In this document: piece by piece, positions 35,641 to 48,900 of the stretch
Layout of the letters: every line of letters starts with the position of its first letter
Numbering within the stretch: position 1 is the stretch's first letter
Assembly (NCBI RefSeq): GCF_027942865.1
Contig: NC_134514.1
Span: 16,787,965 to 16,851,964, forward strand
Length of the DNA: 64,000 nt
Direction of reading: 5' to 3'
Origin: Odontesthes bonariensis
Taxonomy: Eukaryota; Chordata; Actinopteri; Atheriniformes; Atherinopsidae
Position numbers and translations under genes: made by a program
The notes under the pieces: generated by a model
What the model was told of the DNA's origin: nothing
The model's input: the letters and a program-made list of their open reading frames with translations, nothing else
Databases searched by the model: none

Positions 35641-37149
35641 CCAAACATGACAGTGACTTTTAGTTTATTTGAAATCAGTGGTGATATGACTTATAGTTGT
35701 GCACTAATTATTTTGTATTCTTTCAAACAAGTAGGGTTTTATCCTTGGAAAATAAACATGGTGAAACAATGAGACAAGCTTAAGGTGTGACTTTTTCAGA
35801 TATACAGATTTCAACGTGAGACTAGACTGCCAGGACAAATTCATGAAGCTGAAGTGAAGATGGGTCGCAGAGGAGTCAGCAAAGGTAGGAAAAGGTAGGC
35901 AAGCCTGAACTAATGGCTTTTACGCTGTGCTGAAAGAAGTACTCAGACCTTTTACTGAGGTAAATGTAACAGTCATAAGAGCTTGAATAAGGGCAACTGG
36001 ACTACTTTTTCCAAGGAAAAAGCTATGGAGCTGGCTTCTTACACAATTTATTTTATCTTGTGCTTTTGTAATTAATCGCAACATTCAAACAACAGTCAGA
36101 CAAATGTAATTGCCTAAAACCAAAATTGCTGCCAGAGCCTGCATGTTAAGTGCTTTTATCTTAAACACATGGCACGTGATTTGAAGATGATCCAGAAGAT
36201 GTATTTGCATGTCAAGTTTATGACCCTGAGTCTCCATGCGTGTCGGTTTCTTTGAGCTTTTGCAGCCACAAGGTGGCGACAAAAGTAAAGACATTCGTTT
36301 ATTGCCTCCAAATGTCCCGTCTGTCTGAAAGATTAAAGCATAGACAGGTGATGACCTGAGCTACTGCACAAATTCATCCACCTAGAGGGGCAGTCATTTT
36401 TTCTTCATCTATCTGTGATAAGTCATTATTCTTTGAAGGGCCAATCCTCTGGTCTTGTGCTGTGCATTCTCCTCCAACCACAGTTTGCGGCCCTTCGCTG
36501 TTCCTTCCCAGCTCAATTCTGCTGCAGCAGTTTAAATTGGGTCAGGAGGTCTGAGTGAGTATGAAATTTCAGAACTTTACAAGTCATGTTGAAAATGGAC
36601 ATCAAGGTTGTCTTCCTCATAGCGGTGAGAACACGTCTAGACTTGTCTGCACCAGAACAAACATAGGCTACAGACCTGACAGACATGCGGTCATTGTGTA
36701 GTCATTTTAACAGGTTAGAATAAAAGATAGAGATGAATGGAATAAATTGATGAGGAAGATTAAGAAAACTGTTGCTATCAACTGTTCAACTGTATCAACT
36801 ATGTGATAGGTTGTAGATATTAAGGAGTAGTTTTGATTCAGACTGATAGACTTCACCCTGCCTGTTCAGCCCTCCGCTGCCGGTGGGTGTAGTGGGTGGG
36901 ATTAGTCAAATGAATCGGAACATAAAGCGCCTTTGACCCGCCCTCGCGTTGAAAAACTGCTGTTTCAAACTGCTCCGGGGATGGTAATCTGCAGCATTGG
37001 ATTTGACAGCGCGCTGGAAGATAGGAGAGGTTTTACGCACTAGCGATCACAAGCGTTTGGCAAACTTGTCATATAGACAGACATCTGTTCTCATGGTGGG
37101 TGCCACATCTGTCTGTCGATGAGATCGCGGTGAAGTGCTGCTCGATTGA
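35641..37149. promoter_or_regulatory. Upstream region of the RHOU-like gene
   Basis: Mostly AT-rich. The last 300 bases (about 36860-37149) are GC-richer with CpGs (gacccgccctcgcg near 36938) and likely hold the core promoter and 5' UTR of the Rho GTPase gene. No TATA box stands out. Confidence 0.4.
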
Positions 37150-40144
37150 ATGTCACCTCCAGTCACAATGGATTACGGTCGGACCATGGCCCCTCCGGTG
37201 CCGCCGCATAAACCCAAACCCGCCCGGCTGGGGCAGGCGCAAGAGCGGCTGCTGAAGTGCGTCCTGCTCGGCGACGGAGCGGTCGGTAAAACCAGTTTGG
37301 TGGTCAGCTACACAACGAATGGATACCCCACCAAATACGTTCCTACGGCATTTGATGACTTTTCGGGTAAGCGCAATTTATAGTTGTCTCGCTTATACAT
37401 TTTGGCAGATGCAATATGAGAAAAATATAAATGTTCATTCATGAAATGTTGCCCCTCTTAACTGGAGATTAACATGAAATAAACTAAACTTTCTCAGCAC
37501 TTTAAAAACCTTCTTGAACTTTCAAGTATTAATTTCTACCGTAGAAATATTTCAGTCCGTCTTTATCTGTTTTTTTTGCCTTTATTGCTCTTCAGCTGCA
37601 TGTTTGAGTGCACAAATTCTCCCAACCCCACCCAAATTCTCCCATTTCCCCCCATTATTCCACTGCATGATAAATGTGTTTGTGTTTCCTGTTATCTCTC
37701 TCCCATCTGAAGTAATGTACATGAGGTATCCTCCCTGATGTAGCTAAGTTTCCATTTGGCAAATTTCCATTTTTCCAAACTGGCTGACTGGTCCCTGCAA
37801 TCTTCATTTGTGCAAGGGACCATTTGCTTTCAACTTATCAGTGCTGGCATGGAAAAACAAGCCTTTGACCTTTATTGATTCATTACTATGTCTTTATCTG
37901 TTCCTGCTAAGCTGTCATCCAGATATACTGAAGGCTTGGACATATTTATCCACAGCTGACTGCCTGCTTGAGTGCAAACTCAAACTTTCCTGCAAAATAG
38001 CTTATAAATTATGCTTTTTCTTTTCTTTCATTAATCTTAGTAAATTATCTGCCAACATTACACTGATGGCCAGTAAAACTAATGACTTGGCTGACAAATC
38101 TCCTAAAAACACGTCCTGAGAACACACACCACTCTCAGACAAGTGCTGGCTCAATCCTGCCGTAGAACAGAAAGTCTTTCTGGTTCAGGGAGTTTTGAAT
38201 TGCACAACTCTGCCTATTGTTGTCAGCCTTGACCCGTGAGCCCTCTCCTCTATACTGGAATGGGCACATCTGTTGCAATGGCTCTGAGGCAGAGATTGTC
38301 TTTCTCCCAGAACTGACAGAGAGTGATTGTGCAGTTGGGGCCCTTAATCGTGATGTCACTTCTGAGTGCCCGGAATGAGAGCGCTCCCTTGAAAGCTGAC
38401 TTCTGAGCAGTTACGCAATGCCACAGGTGGCAGGAGATGCAGTGAAGGGGACGACATGGGGGAGTTTAGCTGCAGAAAACTCAAAGAAACTCAAAGAAGT
38501 ATCATATGTCAGGTAGTAGGGAATGATTACCAAAATGCAGCTCTCCTACATTTACTTTTCTTTATCCACTCCCGCTCTTTCTCCTCACTTGTGTCAAAGC
38601 GCGGAATGCTGTGATAGCTGTCCTACTGCATAAATTGTTCCAGCAAACTCTTTGATCAGGTGGCATGACCAACCGCACACTCCAGGCCTATTGTAAACGT
38701 TTCCATGTGCCTGCTGCTCTGCGTTGTGTTCAGTCTTCTGAAAAGAATAAATGGCCCGCTAATGAAACTGGCTGTAAGATGACTCATCCACTTTTCCAAT
38801 CTGGAAATGAGGCCTATTGAAAGGGAGTTACTGGATAAACAAAATCTGCTTCGTTTTTTTTCTGCTCCCCTTATTGGACAACCTCAGAGAGGCCTCTGCC
38901 AAAATGCAGCACAGAACAAAGCCCACCGAGCGGTCGGGGCGACAGTAAAGCGTTATGGTCTCAATAGAAACTTGCAGAGTGGGTGGGCCAGACAGCGCAG
39001 GCCCGTCTGCTTTGTGAAAGAGCAGAGCAGGGGGTCTTTGTGTTTTAAACTGTCAGCCTCTTGTTTATTGTGGATAATGTTGTGGTTTGTGCTTGTTGGC
39101 TAAAATGTCAGGTGGAGGCTTATATACAGGCTTAAAGTCATGTTAGCAGCTGTGACTTATTTGCTCTGTCTTTTTTTGTGTTTACAGCTGTGGTTCAGGT
39201 GGATGGGAGCCCAGTAAGACTACAGCTGTGTGACACTGCTGGACAGGTGAGTCCAGTTATACACAAACACAGACCACATTACCATTTAGCACCTTATCTG
39301 GATCACAATGTGATGTTACACACAAATGTCACATTTCAAAAAAGATAAAGTCATTTCGTTTGGCGGTCAGTAGGTCAACCACTTTAATGTAGGGTAAAAC
39401 AACAAAGTTTGGATGTATTGGTATTGCTACTTACATCACCATTCATAAACAGATGATCAATTATGATTTAAAATAAAAAATTTAAAAAAGCATTACATGT
39501 GTCACGCACATAAAAATACTGAGGATGCATTCGTTTTGGCACCTGATCTGAAAGCATATATTGCTTCCAGTCTCATTGAATTAAGCTTGAATTAAGCATG
39601 AAGGATTTGTCTTTTTTCAGCCTCTCATATCTGAGGATTTGCTGCTTATCCCTGTTTTATACCAGTTGATATTATTGCGATTTAAACATGTTTAAACGTG
39701 ACTGTTGGTCTGATAAGTAAAACCATCTGCAGAAGACATCTTTTGTACGTTTTTAGTTGAATTTTTCACCATTTTTCTTCTCTCTAATAGTTCAAACGAA
39801 CAGTGTATTTATTAGTCACAGACAAACTGTCCTTATCAGTTTCAGTACAGGACACATTGATATACAGAGTTTGCCAGGTAAATGTATTAACTCGCTTTTG
39901 AAAGCAGGAGGTTGTGAAACACTGTTTCTAATTCTCTGGGGCATGGGTGGTTGTTTCATTATCCTACTGAGTACTGTAGCACCCTGCCCTGGGATCAGCA
40001 TATTTGACATTCACAAATGCTGCAAGGGCGCTGCCAGTTCTACACAGAATCATAGACCGTTTGGCATTTGGAATGAGGCTTTTAGCAAACCCTTAATACG
40101 TGTAAAACCGCTCGGCATGCTGCGGGCTGAACACGCTGTTAAAA

Positions 40145-40177
<33 letters not shown>

Positions 40178-41372
40178 CGCGCGCTTGCAGACAAGCTTGG
40201 GCAAACACAGTTTGACAAAAGTCGCCAAACACTCAATGAACTGATGCAATTTTCTGAGCTTGGAGCTTGTGCCAGGAACAGGTCGAGATGTGCCAACAAA
40301 GCACATGAGGGAGCAGACCCAGAGAGATGATAACAGCTGCCATTGAGGCTGATAAACAAAGTTGCTCCCCACTAAGAGCTGTTGATATGTTTGAATATTC
40401 TGCAGATGGACCTACGTCATCAAATTGCAAAGCTTGCGCACTGCATTATTATGTTATGTTATCATGTTTGACTTGAAAGCAACAGCTTAACTGTTTCTGT
40501 AGATTTTAGTCATGCTTTGAGATTAGAGGGAGTTCGTTTTGAGGAATGTTTGATTAGAGAAGGATTCAAAGATGTATGCTGGAAAGGAGAGGGTTAAATA
40601 CAAGGAGGGAGAGGATTGTGTCAGGTTTCTGCATCCTTAATCTGTGTACTCAGGGATGTGGGAGGGCCTTGTCAGTCAAAGCTGTGTTACTCCAATGTGT
40701 TAATTCAAGAGATTTACTGCAGATGATAAAAATGAACAAGCTGGACTTGCCTGTATATTCTATTAGATAGTTTGTTGTTGAACAGCTATTTGCGCAGTTC
40801 CTTCTCAAAGCGTTGGCTTTTTGAGGTACAGTTCATCTGAGAGAAACGAGGGGATATGATTTTTTTTTTTTGAACGTGAAGACATTGCTCATTGTCTCTT
40901 TCTCTCTCCCCATCAGGATGAGTTTGACAAACTCCGCCACTTCTGCTACTCTCGCACCGACGTCTTGCTGCTCTGCTTTAGTGTGGTCAGCCCAGCCTCC
41001 TTTCAAAACGTCTGGGAGAAGTGGGTCCCCGAAATCCGCCGCCGCTGCCCTTCGACGCCTGTCCTCCTCGTGGGTACTCAGTGTGACCTGCGACAGGACG
41101 TCAAAGTGCTGATCGAGCTGTCAAGGCGGAGGGAGAGGCCAGTGCTAGAGGAAGACGCCAGAGCTCTGCAAGAAAAAATCGGAGCAATTACATACATTGA
41201 GTGCTCAGCACTGACGCAAAAGAATCTGAAGGAGGTGTTTGACGCAGCCATCTCTGTTGGGCTACGGCACTCTGATAGGAGAGCTCGGCGGGAGAGGAAA
41301 GTGCGCAGCACGGCTGATAAGATGAAAATGCTGTCCAAGTCCTGGTGGAAGAAGTATGTTTGCGTCCAATAG
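37150..41372 (+). CDS. rhou: Atypical Rho-family GTPase, RHOU-like
   Basis: Small GTPase of the RHOU/RHOV (Wrch) subfamily, which acts on actin, adhesion and endosomal or plasma membranes. Exons 37150-37366, 39188-39246 and 40917-41372 give 243 residues (human RHOU 258). A proline-rich N-terminus ([11 protein letters not shown], residues 14-24) is the SH3-binding type that recruits NCK/GRB2 in RHOU. P-loop GDGAVGKTS 41-49, switch [14 protein letters not shown] about 59-71, switch [14 protein letters not shown] 88-99, base-recognition GTQCD 145-149 and ECSA 187-190 are intact. [15 protein letters not shown] and SKSWWKKY favour RHOU over RHOV. The C-terminus is basic and ends WWKKYVCVQ; with Cys three from the end there is no CAAX box, so membrane binding is probably by palmitoylation, as known for RHOU/RHOV. 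A second ATG at 37168 (MDYG) has a much better context (A at -3, G at +4) and may be the real start, giving 237 residues. Which fish RHOU paralogue is not settled. Confidence 0.93.
37367..39187 (+). other. rhou: First intron of the RHOU-like gene
   Basis: Donor TCGG|GTAAGC and acceptor gtttacag, splitting the Ala codon after DDFS. No other exon or clear repeat inside. Confidence 0.8.
39247..40916 (+). other. rhou: Second intron of the RHOU-like gene
   Basis: Lies between ...CDTAGQ and DEFDKLR. Contains the CA tract at 40147-40175. No exon seen. Confidence 0.8.
40147..40175. repeat. (CA)n microsatellite
   Basis: About 14 CA units followed by a short GC alternation (tgcgcgcgc). Confidence 0.95.
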
Positions 41373-41707
41373 GAAGGGAGGAGAAAAACTTCCTTTGACT
41401 GGTAGAAAACTGGAACTGCTGACTCATTTGGAGGGACTGAGTTGGATGTATGGACTTGTTATTACGTTCACATGGAAGACCCCGAATGAGGTGGTCTTAA
41501 TGACTTTAACTCAGAGGAGCAACAGGTCAACCGAGGCAGAGTGAGTCTGCCTGAGTTAAGCTAAGTGGTTGTTGGAGGTAGGGGATGGTTTCAGGTGGAC
41601 AAGAAAAGGCCCAGCGTCAATGTCCAAAAGACAGAGAGCATGGGCTGCAACCACTGTCTGCTCCTGAAAATTACTGTGACAAGCATTCAACCAAAAATGA
41701 TGGCGCC

Positions 41708-41713
41708 AATAAA
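41708..41713 (+). terminator. rhou: Candidate proximal poly(A) signal, RHOU-like gene
   Basis: AATAAA 336 bases past the stop codon. Confidence 0.45.
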
Positions 41714-43121
41714 ATGTTATGGCACATGGTCTGCATAACATACTGGACTTGTCCAGGGGAAATGTGAGATGACTTAGAGGGGATATGTTGAGGTGGTGAT
41801 GTTACGTACTATAAGTATACTCCTGATATGGTTCCCTTTAATGCAAAGTATATTATTTCATGTGTTCTACACAGTTATTGAGACCTCATGACTTGTTATC
41901 TATTTTTTACTCTCACAAAGCATAAAGTTAATGCAAATTACTTAGCTTAAAACCCCAAATCAAAAATGCAATTATTCTGCTATTAAAGCCAATCCTGCAC
42001 CTTGTTAGATAAATCAGAAGTATCCGCAAGTCAAATTTCGTCTTAGGAATAGAATCTTTATTGAATTTATGTTGACGCTTTCTTCTCTTGGTTACAATCA
42101 GATGTATAAGAGTATAAATTTTTCTAAAGTCAGTGATGGTCTTGAGGACGTGTGTGGTTGTTTTGAATAGAGTATATTATGAACTGTTAGCTGCGTCATT
42201 GCCACATTAAAAGTGACACAAGCGTCACACTTCTTTTTTCCACCACATTGTTAAGATACACAAACCTACCAAGATTGACGTTGCAGAATACAAAAAGATT
42301 AAATTCTTACTGATATTAACTAGCCAACAAACTTAAACTGGATATCTGCTGTAAGTTTGGGAATTCTCTATTGTTTACTTTTATTTGTAAGGCTTCATCT
42401 GCTAAGCAACAGCCAGTTTGTTTCATCATTTTTTTATTACTGTTACAATGCTGTAGCAATACATTGGTGCTGCCACTGTAAATTGCACTTATCATACAAA
42501 CACATCATTGACGTCTAGCCACACAGTGGCCTTTTAACCAATCAGAATGGAAACCCAAGTCCTCCTTTAAGAATGGATGTAAGAGTATGTTAAAGATGTT
42601 AGTTGAGTTGTAGGTTTGTTTAGAGACAGTGAAAAAGAAGCAGCTGACCTGCATGTTCACAGTGCTGCATCATTGGTTTGAGGGATCACAGGGTCTTTTT
42701 TAATGTCATAACAATGAGGGCCTTAAACTGATGATTATCCATCTTTGTTGGAGCTCGCTCCTCTTTTGAAATCACGCAGTAAGTGAGGTGAAATCACCAA
42801 AGAGACTGATTCCGTGTTTGCTTCTCATTTTTCAGAAGCCTGTTGTTCCACTCTGTTTATTTATCTGTTCTTTCTGACCAACAGCTGATCGATAGCAAAA
42901 CAGAGCAGATGTATGAAACATCACACGTCCTTATGTATGTTACATAGTAATCATTTATGATGTTTGTAATGTCATCAGGATAAATCTGTGTGCACATATA
43001 TAAGTGACTCTGTCAATGACTGAGCTGTCCAAATCAAAATGGTACTTAACAGTATGATTTTTTTCAGTTTGTGTCGGACTCTGATATGAGAGATGTTTGT
43101 TGGGCTGAATGAGCGGAGCAA

Positions 43122-43127
43122 AATAAA
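43122..43127 (+). terminator. rhou: Candidate distal poly(A) signal, RHOU-like gene
   Basis: AATAAA about 1.75 kb past the stop, followed by a T/G-rich stretch (gtgaattattt), as expected downstream of a cleavage site. Confidence 0.4.
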
Positions 43128-44739
43128 ATGTGAATTATTTAACCCTTCAATATGTTCGACTTTTTAATGGGGATATCTTAATTTGAGACTGTTATCACAA
43201 AGGTAGTTCACCTCTTACTGGGATATATCACCATGGCAACTTGCGCAGCAAACATAAACGGTTCAAGGGCAGGTTATGTTTGAGATAAACACGCACAAAA
43301 GCACAGCCTAGTGACTAATCAATTCTTTTGAAAAATGAAGCAAAAAACCTTGGTGTTTGTACAATGAGAGTCTTTGTCAGGGAAACTTTGGCCTTACAAA
43401 ACCTGGCTATTCCTGATGATCATCCGTATGAGAGCTACCTCAGTGGAGGGAACTGCTTATCTAAAATAGAGACAGATTAAAGCACAGACTAAAAAGGATT
43501 TCCCCACACTCCTGGACCAGTCAGCCAGAAACCCTTGGCTGATATACCAATGGTGTTCCTCCACCGCATGACCTCATTTGTTCATGTTAGTGATGCCAGA
43601 TAGCACAAAGATACCTGGGAACTTGCTTCGTAGAACAGGGCCCTGGTTTAAATGTAGTGTTTAGCATTCATGTTATGTATCCAGATGTGTCATTCACTGT
43701 GTCTTACTTTACAAGAAGTAGCGTATCATAAATAACAACAACAATTTATCTTCACTATAGCATGATAAAATATTACATTTATTATCCAGTGTATATAATT
43801 CACCATATGTATTGTCCGGGTGTTGATTTGATATAATATACCCACTCTAAATTACTTAAGTTATCCTTTGAAGGGGAAATATAATTCAAATAACGTCTCT
43901 TTCTATGCTTTGGCATATGTGCAGTGTTTGGGTATATAAAATTATTATGGTTTCAAAAACGTAACATAATATGTCACTGCACTTAGGTTCAACTTAAAAT
44001 ATATGTAATTCATTGGGCCATTCAAATTTGAGCATATATCAGCCAGTGGACAGACTTTAATTTTGGGGGCAATGTTTCAGCAAGGACAACAAAAATCTCT
44101 CACCATATTCCACCCACTTTTGCATTGGACAATTTCATCAACCTGAGCCGAGTCGGTACATGACTCAGTGAAAGACAGTGCCTAAAAGAACACACACTGT
44201 CCATGGCTGAGCTGCTGACAAGAGAAATGTAAAGCTAGAATCTTAGCTCACAAGTGAAAATGCACGTTTTGTAAATTGGTTAACCAACTCTCATTGCAGT
44301 GTGTGGGTAACTTATGTTCTTTAGTGTGTGTGTGTTGATAGTGGAGAAAACTGTTTAATCTTTTCATAAAAGCAATCGCTGATAGGACCGCTTGTTAAGT
44401 ACTTTTCGATTAATTGTTGTGAGCTCAGTTTGCTTTGTGAGCTAATATGAGCTCTTGGTACTGTGTGCTCTCTCATATAGTAAATTATGTTTTGATAGGT
44501 AAGCTAAGTTTACTTTGAGTCGAAATTTGCACAGTAGCGCAAAAATTGTACCATCGAGGGGCTTTGTTATTTCTTCCCTGTGATATTTGGAGCGAAGCTT
44601 ATCAAAGACATTTTAGACCACAGTTAATACTGGCGACTTGTGGAAAAGAGGCATGGTTTGTCCCATTTTTATATATGACATATGACCACGAGGCACCAAC
44701 CATGAGACAATGTATACACAACAGCTACTGAACTGACCA

Positions 44740-45240
44740 TAAATGGAGCACCGCGATAGTTCTGGCAGACCACGTAGTCAACGCGCCCTTTGCCTATTGG
44801 CTGACGCCGACCCAACCCTTATGGCTGTCCACAAAGCAACTGCGCTCATGGGTAATCAGCTGCTGCTCGCAATTGGATGCTGGCATTCGGGGCACTTCAT
44901 TTAAACTTGGTTTGCTGTCACTACTCTTTTTGCTTTCTGCTTGCACCCACCACCTCCCCTGCTCCACCGACTTCTCATTGCCAAACAATGCCATACTGTT
45001 GTTCATTGTTGCTTGCTCTGTTCTAGGGGGTTTGTTGCCTTTACAGCAAATGGAAGGCACTCCACCCGAGGATGCTGCTGTTCCCTGTCTTGGCTTCCAT
45101 GGAGCTCATGGAAAAGTCGGGAACTTCCTCCAAACAGAGCTATACCGCCAAACATAATTGTATGCATTCAGAATAAGCTTCTGAAATTTACATCTGTTTC
45201 TCGTCTCATTTTGACGAGAGTGGTTCTGACAGAACTTGAG
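44740..45240. other. GC-richer block, unidentified
   Basis: About 500 bases with more GC and several open frames on both strands, in an AT-rich surrounding. The frame at 44873-45157 encodes a hydrophobic 90-residue peptide, but I recognise no family and no matching splice partner. It could be an unrecognised repeat, a decayed gene or a regulatory element. Confidence 0.3.
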
Positions 45241-45964
45241 TTGTGAACAGAACACAATATCTCTCTGAACTGAACAAAATTTAACATTTCGACTTAGTTG
45301 GGAAAGAGTTAAGTGTGATTCAAAAGATTCTGCCTCAGAGGTATTGTTGGTACCAAGACTTCTACTTATGCTGGATCAGGTGATTATAATTGCTTAAAAT
45401 AGGCCTTTTCTCCTATTCCTAGCTGCATGTCTACACCACAGTGTACAACAATGAGCAGAGAATAACAGTTAGCTCTTGTACTTGTTTAGAACTGCTAATG
45501 ATAGGTTGCACAGCTAAAAGAGAGTTTGTGTTGTCTGGCAGGCTGCAGATGACTATGTTGTCCAGACTCACGGTGGATGAAACCAATGCAGGGGTGGTGC
45601 CAAGTGGTTTAATTATCATAATCAGGAGGGCTCCATTTTCCACCAATATTTTAGGAAAAGCCCATTGTTGCATCTTGGCAGAGGTACCGTCTTGTGAAAT
45701 GTCCTGTGATTCAGCATTGTGGGTTGTGTGATTGACTGTAATACCTACCTGTCTGCTAGAAGTACAGGTTATTGTCTAACAGAAATGCGCATCTGTCAGT
45801 TATGAAACAAGCAAAGAGGAAATATGTCAGGGGGAAGGATCCACAGATCTCTCATACTTGTCTGCAGGGTTATTTATCCAAAGTGTCTCCAGATAAAAAT
45901 GTCTCTCGGGCTATTTGAGACTGTTAAATTTAAAGACAAAAACTATTCCAGAGTTACAAAAGTG

Positions 45965-45984
45965 AAAAAAAAAAAAAAAAAAAA
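45965..45984. repeat. Poly(A) tract
   Basis: Twenty A in a row; no recognisable retroelement body upstream. Confidence 0.9.
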
Positions 45985-48900
45985 GACAAATGTGTGGGTA
46001 TTTGTGTAACAATCTTGGATGAAAAATATACATAAATTAACCAAGAACTACCAAACCCATACCAAACCTTGCCAGGATTTTTCAACAACAGAATTTTTGT
46101 TACAAAGAAAACAAAAGCAATCAGCAATGGTAATCTGTGTGTGTATTAGATCTGTTATCTGGTTATTAATTATTGTAGGTAAACCAACAGTGATTAAAGT
46201 AACCTTTATGCCTAGATGGCTCTCACTGGTACAGATATTACATCCAGCTCAATAATGCTGCTCCATTACTCTCCTAGTGGAACTGGTTCTCTGGTCTCTA
46301 TCATCGGTCTGAAGACGATAACTATAACAGCTAATGGGATTTGGGCTGCATTCATGGAGAGAAATATTAAGGTCAGGGGGAGTGTAAATTCCTCAAGTGC
46401 AAACTTATCCCCCTATTAAAAAACATTTACAAATGACTTCTTTCAACAGTTGAAACATGTTTTCTGTCAGTTTTGTGTTGTCTATGCTTCCTGCTTTCAT
46501 AATAGGGAAGACTCATATTCTCGCCATAATCAGAAGTCACAAATCAAATGTTCATTAAATATATGCAAATAGACACATTTCTGTAACACTGAGTGTTAAC
46601 TCAAAATTCCTTTCATTCCTGCATCCCATTCTTTTTTGTCTCAGAGTGAAGTGGGATTCACAACCTAGTATGTGGCCGACAATGTGAGAGGGTTTCTCTT
46701 AAAAGCTAAAAAAGCCACGATGTTTCCCAGATATAACCATGCAACTTTGGTTCCTTGACTATCAAAGTGTTACAATCAAAGTTTAACTGTTAAAACAAAA
46801 ATACTTGAAAGGCAGAGGTGTAAAGATTAATCTGTACAAATCAGAACAACTCTTCTATTATCAGATATTCCATAAGTTTATCGGATAGCCTAAAATAAAT
46901 ACATTTAGTGTCGTCACGGAACATAAAATCATCTTCATGACATGAATCCTGTACATTTAAAGGAACACTCCTGGGGTGTTTCAGCTACACTCATGATCAT
47001 GAACATCTCTTTCAAATGAATGTTGGATGAGTTTATGGTGTGACATGGGCCGGCTGCTCAGCTGTAAAAACTCAAGTGGTTGTTGAATTTTCCAGTCCTC
47101 TAAACACTTCCTTACATAACGTCTGAAAATCATTTAGGTAACAAGTGAACTCTGACTCGACATGAAAGAGCAGCTTTGTAATCAGTTTTGATGCCTTAAA
47201 GTTGATGAAGGATTTTTCTGGTACCCCTCAGATAATTACCACTGTAATGACTTGAGCTCAGCCCTTGGGGTGGGATTACTGACGAACATTAACCATGTTA
47301 ATCAGGCCCTTTGGTTGGGAAGGGATCCAACCAGTGGACTGTGGTCCACATTGTACATTGTCTTAAGGATTAAGTGTTGCTCAAGCTCGTGTAATGCGAT
47401 GCAATATGTCTGGGGCCCTGATTAAAAGACGCCCACCTATAGATTGAGTACAACTTATTATTCCAGGCAGAAATCTGCTTGCAAACTATGTTTAAGACAT
47501 CAGTTTCAGGGAGTTACTCCAGGGCCTTTCTCTTTGTAGCGCAGAGGAATTCAAGTCTAAAGTGCGACATTTCTATGCGATTATGACACAGGTTTACTGA
47601 GAAATGAGAGCAGTGCAAGGGGGGCAGTGTGCTTGAAGTGAGACTATAAGAGGTGTCCTGAAAAGAAATCGTAGTCAGGCATCACTCTTTGCCTAACTGA
47701 ATCTGAAGTACAATCTTTTTGATAAGGAAGTCTTTGTTATTATTCAAACATCTCCCATGCTAAACAATCCTGCTAACTTTGCTTTGTGCAAATGGTTCCA
47801 TATATTGTATGTATATTGTGTTGCAGATCCTCCTTGGACTGGACTATTTAAAGTAAAGTTTATGGTTCCATTTTTCTGCCTGCTGTGTAGATTTAGTTGA
47901 TTTTCCAAACAGCAACCTTTGCAGCGTGGTAAAGAAAAGGCATATGTGGTGCTGGAAAGCTGCTTTCAGCAAATTTAGGAAATATTCCCTTTTTTATTGT
48001 GTTGATAGCTCTAATTAAAGTAGACAGTTGATTATATTTCTATATGTATGAAAAGGATTACTTCTAGTGACAAATAAGAAAGAATTTTCATTATTACGTA
48101 AAGCATTTTAGCATTTCTAGATCTTGAATTTCTATATATATTTATATACTTATCGCTCTCATCCCCACCTTCTAATTAAATGCTGGAGCAGATATTTTCC
48201 TCAAGAGTAAAGCATTATTTAAAAGGAGAAAAGAAAGAGATTTTCATCTATTTATCTATTCTTTAAATGTTGGGGTGCTTTCATGGATGAAATCATAAAT
48301 ATCTCACTTTATTTCTATGGAGTGAAACCACTAAATTGCTGTGAGCTAACATTGAGGTTGAAAGGGTGGCCTGTCTGGCATGTTACAGTATGGTGCAAGC
48401 AGGATTATGTTTTAATAAGCTTATATAAACACCCCCCACAGCGCAGTCTCATTACGGGAATCTAATTGAGTCACTCTGTCCAGAGGTCAGCAGGGCCTCT
48501 TTGAACAACTCCGTGTTTTGCTATAAAGAGGCCCCTTTCTGCCTTCAAACATCTGTCCTGTGGCCGAAAGAACATGTGTCTTTCTCTGAGGCAAACATTT
48601 TGGATGTTCACATCGACATGGTTGCTTCAAATGTAGCCTCCAGGTGAATTCACATCTTGAGGATTACTGTTTAAAGGACTATAAAATCTGATAGTTTGCA
48701 GTTCATCCAAATTCTGTTTAAAGCAAGTTGGCAGTTTGTCAGCCTGGCGTAGTTTCTTGTCATTGTTTTGCTCCTGACAAGCATGTGTTTTAGACAGTCT
48801 GTGTGCTTTTATGTTTGATTCCCATTCTAATTTCTAGACGTGGTGGCAGCATGAAATACCATGTTGAAATATGACATTGGCAGTTGGGTTGGATTATCAT

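Larger units (their letters stand above)
41373..43127 (+). other. rhou: Probable long 3' UTR of the RHOU-like gene
   Basis: Two canonical AATAAA signals follow the stop, at 41708-41713 (UTR about 0.35 kb) and at 43122-43127 (about 1.75 kb). Which is used cannot be told from sequence. No coding potential seen between them. Confidence 0.45.

Noticed and set aside
41078-41427. Minus-strand frames across the last RHOU-like exon
   Set aside because: Antisense shadows of a conserved GTPase exon.
48090-48150. TATA-like runs in the gene desert as promoters
   Set aside because: AT-rich background makes such matches expected; no exon follows.
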